Below, piece after piece: positions 61,225 through 64,000 of a stretch of 64,000 nt of DNA. Source of the DNA: Trebouxia sp. TZW2008. Its lineage: Eukaryota; Chlorophyta; Trebouxiophyceae; Trebouxiales; Trebouxiaceae. The stretch spans positions 62,001 to 126,000 of the forward strand of contig BDIU01000135.1 in NCBI GenBank assembly GCA_002118135.1, given 5' to 3'. Position 1 is the stretch's first letter, and each line of letters begins with the position of its first letter. A model generated the notes under the pieces. It was not told the DNA's origin and did no database searches. It worked only from the letters and a program-made list of their open reading frames with translations. A program made the position numbers and the translations under genes.

Positions 61225-61765
61225 AGCAAATACTAATGTGCAGCAACACATCTTTGCAGTTATGTGCACAGCTGCCTGCACTGCATGCAGCACAGAATTC
61301 TGTCCAGAGAAAGTGTCCCGCACAACGATACATAACACTACGCTTTGTGCACAGCTCGCTGCAGTGTGTGTAGCACAGACTCTTGTCCAGAGATGGTGTC
61401 CCACAACACCGTACCTGACACTACGCTTTGTGCACAGCACGCTGCACTGAGCGTAGCACCGAGCTGTGTGCATAGGTTTGTCCAGCAATGCATTGTCTAG
61501 CTGTGTGCACAGCTTGCTGCAAGGTGCGTAGCACAGACACGTGTGCAGAGGTTCAATGTCCAAAGCAACATACTGTGTAGCTATGTGCGCAGCATGCCCC
61601 ACTGTTTGAAGTACAGATGTTACGCAGAAACTGGATGCCCAACAACACATTGTGTATTTGTGTGCACAGCATGCTGCACTGTGTGCATTAAGTACTAGTG
61701 TACAGAAACATTGTCCAGCAACACACTGTATAGCTATGTGCACAGTGTGCTGGTTTGCAGTAGCA
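61225..61765. repeat. Minisatellite with units of about 85 bases
   Basis: Six or seven degenerate units around TGTGCACAGC(T/A)(T/C)GCTGCA...GTAGCACAGAC...GTCCAG, with unit starts near 61262, 61349, 61430, 61501, 61588, 61661 and 61737. Confidence 0.8.
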
Positions 61766-62417
61766 CAGACGTGAATGCAAGATCTTAGTCATTTGAGGCT
61801 TCTGCCCACCCAGTTGCCATGTTGCATGGAGCAAGCCTGGTTGTAAGCAGTGCACTGCTTTGCCGTCCTTAAGTGGAGACCTGGAACCCCTGTAGCATGC
61901 AATTCCCAAGCTGCCTCTTCAGACATAGGCTCGCGCTGTGACGCCTGACGGCATAGACTTTTCTGTTTTCTGCACTATGCATGGCAGGCACTTGACAGGG
62001 AACTGCTGTCAGTAATATGCTGCTGGGCTAAGCTGCTTCGATCTGTTCAGTCAAGCACGGCGTCAAGAGGCTGACTTACAGTCCATTTGCATTGACTGGC
62101 TCATCAATGGTTACGCCATGATCTGTTGTGATGGGAGCTTCTGTTAGTAGAAGCAGTCTGGGACTGCCGCCTTCACAGAATATTTTACTTTACACTGTCA
62201 CGGAGCAGATTCAGGGCCTCCAATTTAGCAGCTCATGCTCACAAGCATAGTAACATGCAAGCAAAGCAACTTGCCTGCCATTGTGCGTCTGTTGTGTGCA
62301 GCTATGCTGGCTGTGCGTGGTGAGCTGTCAGGGCTGACCATTAAGTTTGGTTACTAGGTGACCTGTGCTCTGGCTGCGCTGTCAGCGTCAAGCAGTTTGA
62401 GACTCAGAGATCACTTG

Positions 62418-62485
62418 GGGCATGAGAGTATCTGTGACACCACTCACACCTAAGCTGATGCATATGCCGCACAATACTGCACAGC
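62418..62485. repeat. Dispersed repeat, copy 2
   Basis: Second copy of the element at 23597-23668, in the same orientation, with only a few differences over about 65 bases. Confidence 0.75.
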
Positions 62486-63063
62486 GTCAAGCAGTTTGTG
62501 TGATCCATTGCATGATCTGGGCTGAATCAATGACTGCAAGGATGAGTTGAGCGTCCAATGTGCCTTTGGGGCACATCAGATCAAACTTGTTGGCTGGCCA
62601 AAGGATGTAATCATTTTCTGTCACTCTGTCTTTTAGCCGCCAACGGCAGCAATGCAGGTCATGAAATTTTCTCAATGAAAAAGGAATACCATGACCCATG
62701 AAACGTTTTACTGGTCTCCAGCTGGTGGTCAGTGCAGCGAAGTTCAGAAGCATGTTCAACACGAATGTCTGCGCATGTGAAGCTACATGCCAGCCGCTGA
62801 CGCAACGCGGCAGCTCTTTCGGCAGTCTGCCGTCAGGGGAGCTGGTTTGGCCAGTCAGTCTGCCCCCTCTCAAAAACCCCTTGATGACAGCTGTGGCTTC
62901 AGCGCCTACTGATTGCTTTACTCATTATCTAGTCACATGACGCATGTGAGAGGCCGCGCAGGATCTCGCAATTGGTGGAGACCGTTGACAGGCAAGCGTG
63001 CACAGCTGTCTGGCGCGCGATTCTGCGTATCGATTGCGCAGATTGCCTTGTTGGTGCGGAGAA

Positions 63064-63964
63064 ATGCCGCATCAGTCGGTATCGCACGCTCAAGGTCGAA
63101 CGCGACAAGCTTCGGCTTCTGTTCGGATCCCGCTGTTTGCCATCGCGCTGTTCACAACTCTTCTTTTGATCCACCATTTCCCCGAAGTTACGTCCGACAA
63201 CTTGTCGAAAGTTCACATAGATTCGTGGACATCTAGCCAAGGAGTCGCGGAGACTTTGCAGTCGGATATCTCAGGTGACCAGCTACGCTTGTTGTTACAG
63301 CTTCGACCACGGCCATGCTTTCACTTGCCGCAAGGAGCAATGATCTGCTTAAGCTTAGTTGCATTCCTGCTTGCCATCTGATGTGGCAGAACACGACGGT
63401 GCAGTCGTTGTGGTTGCTCAAGCTTTGCAACTACACGCAGCAAGTCAGGTCTTGACTGTCTGGCTCTCTTCTCACTCAATGCTGTATTTGCAGGCGTGGC
63501 ACGGTCGCGAAAGCTTCTGCAGTTGCATTCTGATAGGACTGGGCACCCAAGTCGAAGAGTTGCAGCAGCACAGAGTGGACGCAAAGTGCATCTAACAGCG
63601 TGGGAACTAGCTGACGCAGCCAGGGATGGCAGTGCCCTATCTTTGCATGAGCTTCGGGCAGTTGTAGACAGATTTGCCAGGTCAGTCTGCAAAAACATTG
63701 GTCTGTGTTGTTGGCTGTTATGCCAAGGGCAAGCCTTCATACGCACTTTTGACTCATGCATGCCAACTTGAATGATTATATTTGCATGTGTCACACAGCT
63801 CAAGCGTGATTGCTTGTACTCTTGTATGTTTATCATATGAGAAATGTCAGCATGCCAGCTTGTAATGCTGAATTTTCCTTTCTTATAGTGTCAGCACCAG
63901 TGGTTGCCTTGCATCGCTTGGCGGCATGCTTGGGCTTATCGCAATGCACTTGCTAGACAGCTAA
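63064..63964 (+). CDS. Small membrane protein of unknown function
   Basis: I do not recognise this gene. Exons: 63064-63274, 63494-63680, 63889-63964; all phases agree, 157 residues. Residues about 22-38 (RIPLFAIALFTTLLLIHHF) form an N-terminal membrane anchor or signal sequence. The middle is basic (SRRVAAAQSGRK) and then contains AARDGSALSLHELRAVVDRF, which resembles one half of an EF-hand (D.dG.ls..El) without a full set of ligands. The C-terminus is hydrophobic (GCLASLGGMLGLIAMHLL) and ends with the stop at 63962-63964, 36 bases from the window end. In-frame ATGs upstream (62998) would add a Cys/Arg-rich leader and are less likely. Confidence 0.55.
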
Positions 63965-64000
63965 GGCGGTGCAGCTCCCGACGCGATTTTGTCATGACAT

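Larger units (their letters stand above)
59849..63063. other. Intergenic region (3.2 kb) with a minisatellite
   Basis: Promoter of the OFT-GT8 gene on the left. No gene could be supported. A minus-strand frame at 62487-62873 reads like protein in part (ENDYILWPANKFDL) but has no recognisable domain or clear start. Repeats are listed separately. Confidence 0.5.

Overview
This is nuclear DNA of a eukaryote, most likely a green alga and perhaps a trebouxiophyte or lichen photobiont. Genes carry many GT-AG introns in all phases and there is no operon structure. Families include a plant-type SNAPC4/MYB4R1 factor, a GLG1-type Golgi protein, an EDS1-EP-like protein and a dehydrin-like glycine-rich protein. 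The lineage is an inference from gene content; no marker gene proves it. I found no rRNA, tRNA or CRISPR array.

Layout. A SET-domain histone methyltransferase (2.6-11.1 kb, +) is followed by a small secreted B-lectin protein (12.3-12.8 kb, -). A 4.5-repeat Myb protein of SNAPC4 type (14.8-22.2 kb, -) is divergent from a Golgi apparatus protein 1 homologue (22.9-32.0 kb, +). Next come a dehydrin-like glycine-rich protein (32.7-36.3 kb, +), a single-exon GT77-like lumenal protein (38.0-38.8 kb, -), a membrane-anchored EDS1-EP-like protein (about 39.8-44.6 kb, -), an SGNH/GDSL hydrolase (45.9-48.4 kb, -), a GT2-like glycosyltransferase (51.6-52.7 kb, +), an O-fucosyltransferase-like/GT8 fusion (55.7-59.8 kb, -) and a 157-residue membrane protein of unknown function (63.1-64.0 kb, +). 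Exon models were built by hand from splice sites, reading phase and family motifs. In most genes every junction agrees in phase; the gaps are stated in the entries. Several products (B-lectin, GLG1, GT77-like, SGNH, GT2-like, OFT-GT8) belong to the secretory pathway or sugar biology, so the right half is loosely glycan-themed.

Main discovery. Introns of seven multi-exon genes are filled with tandem, decayed copies of the neighbouring exon's edge together with its splice site. A strict polarity holds in about 22 arrays: copies of an exon head (intron tail, acceptor, exon start) lie upstream of the intact exon, and copies of an exon tail (exon end, donor, intron head) lie downstream. This is what junction-spanning tandem duplication predicts if the intact exon must be kept. 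It suggests introns here grow by repeated duplication across splice junctions, leaving decoy splice sites and fossil exons. The largest case is about nine copies of one exon tail filling an intron of about 2.1 kb.
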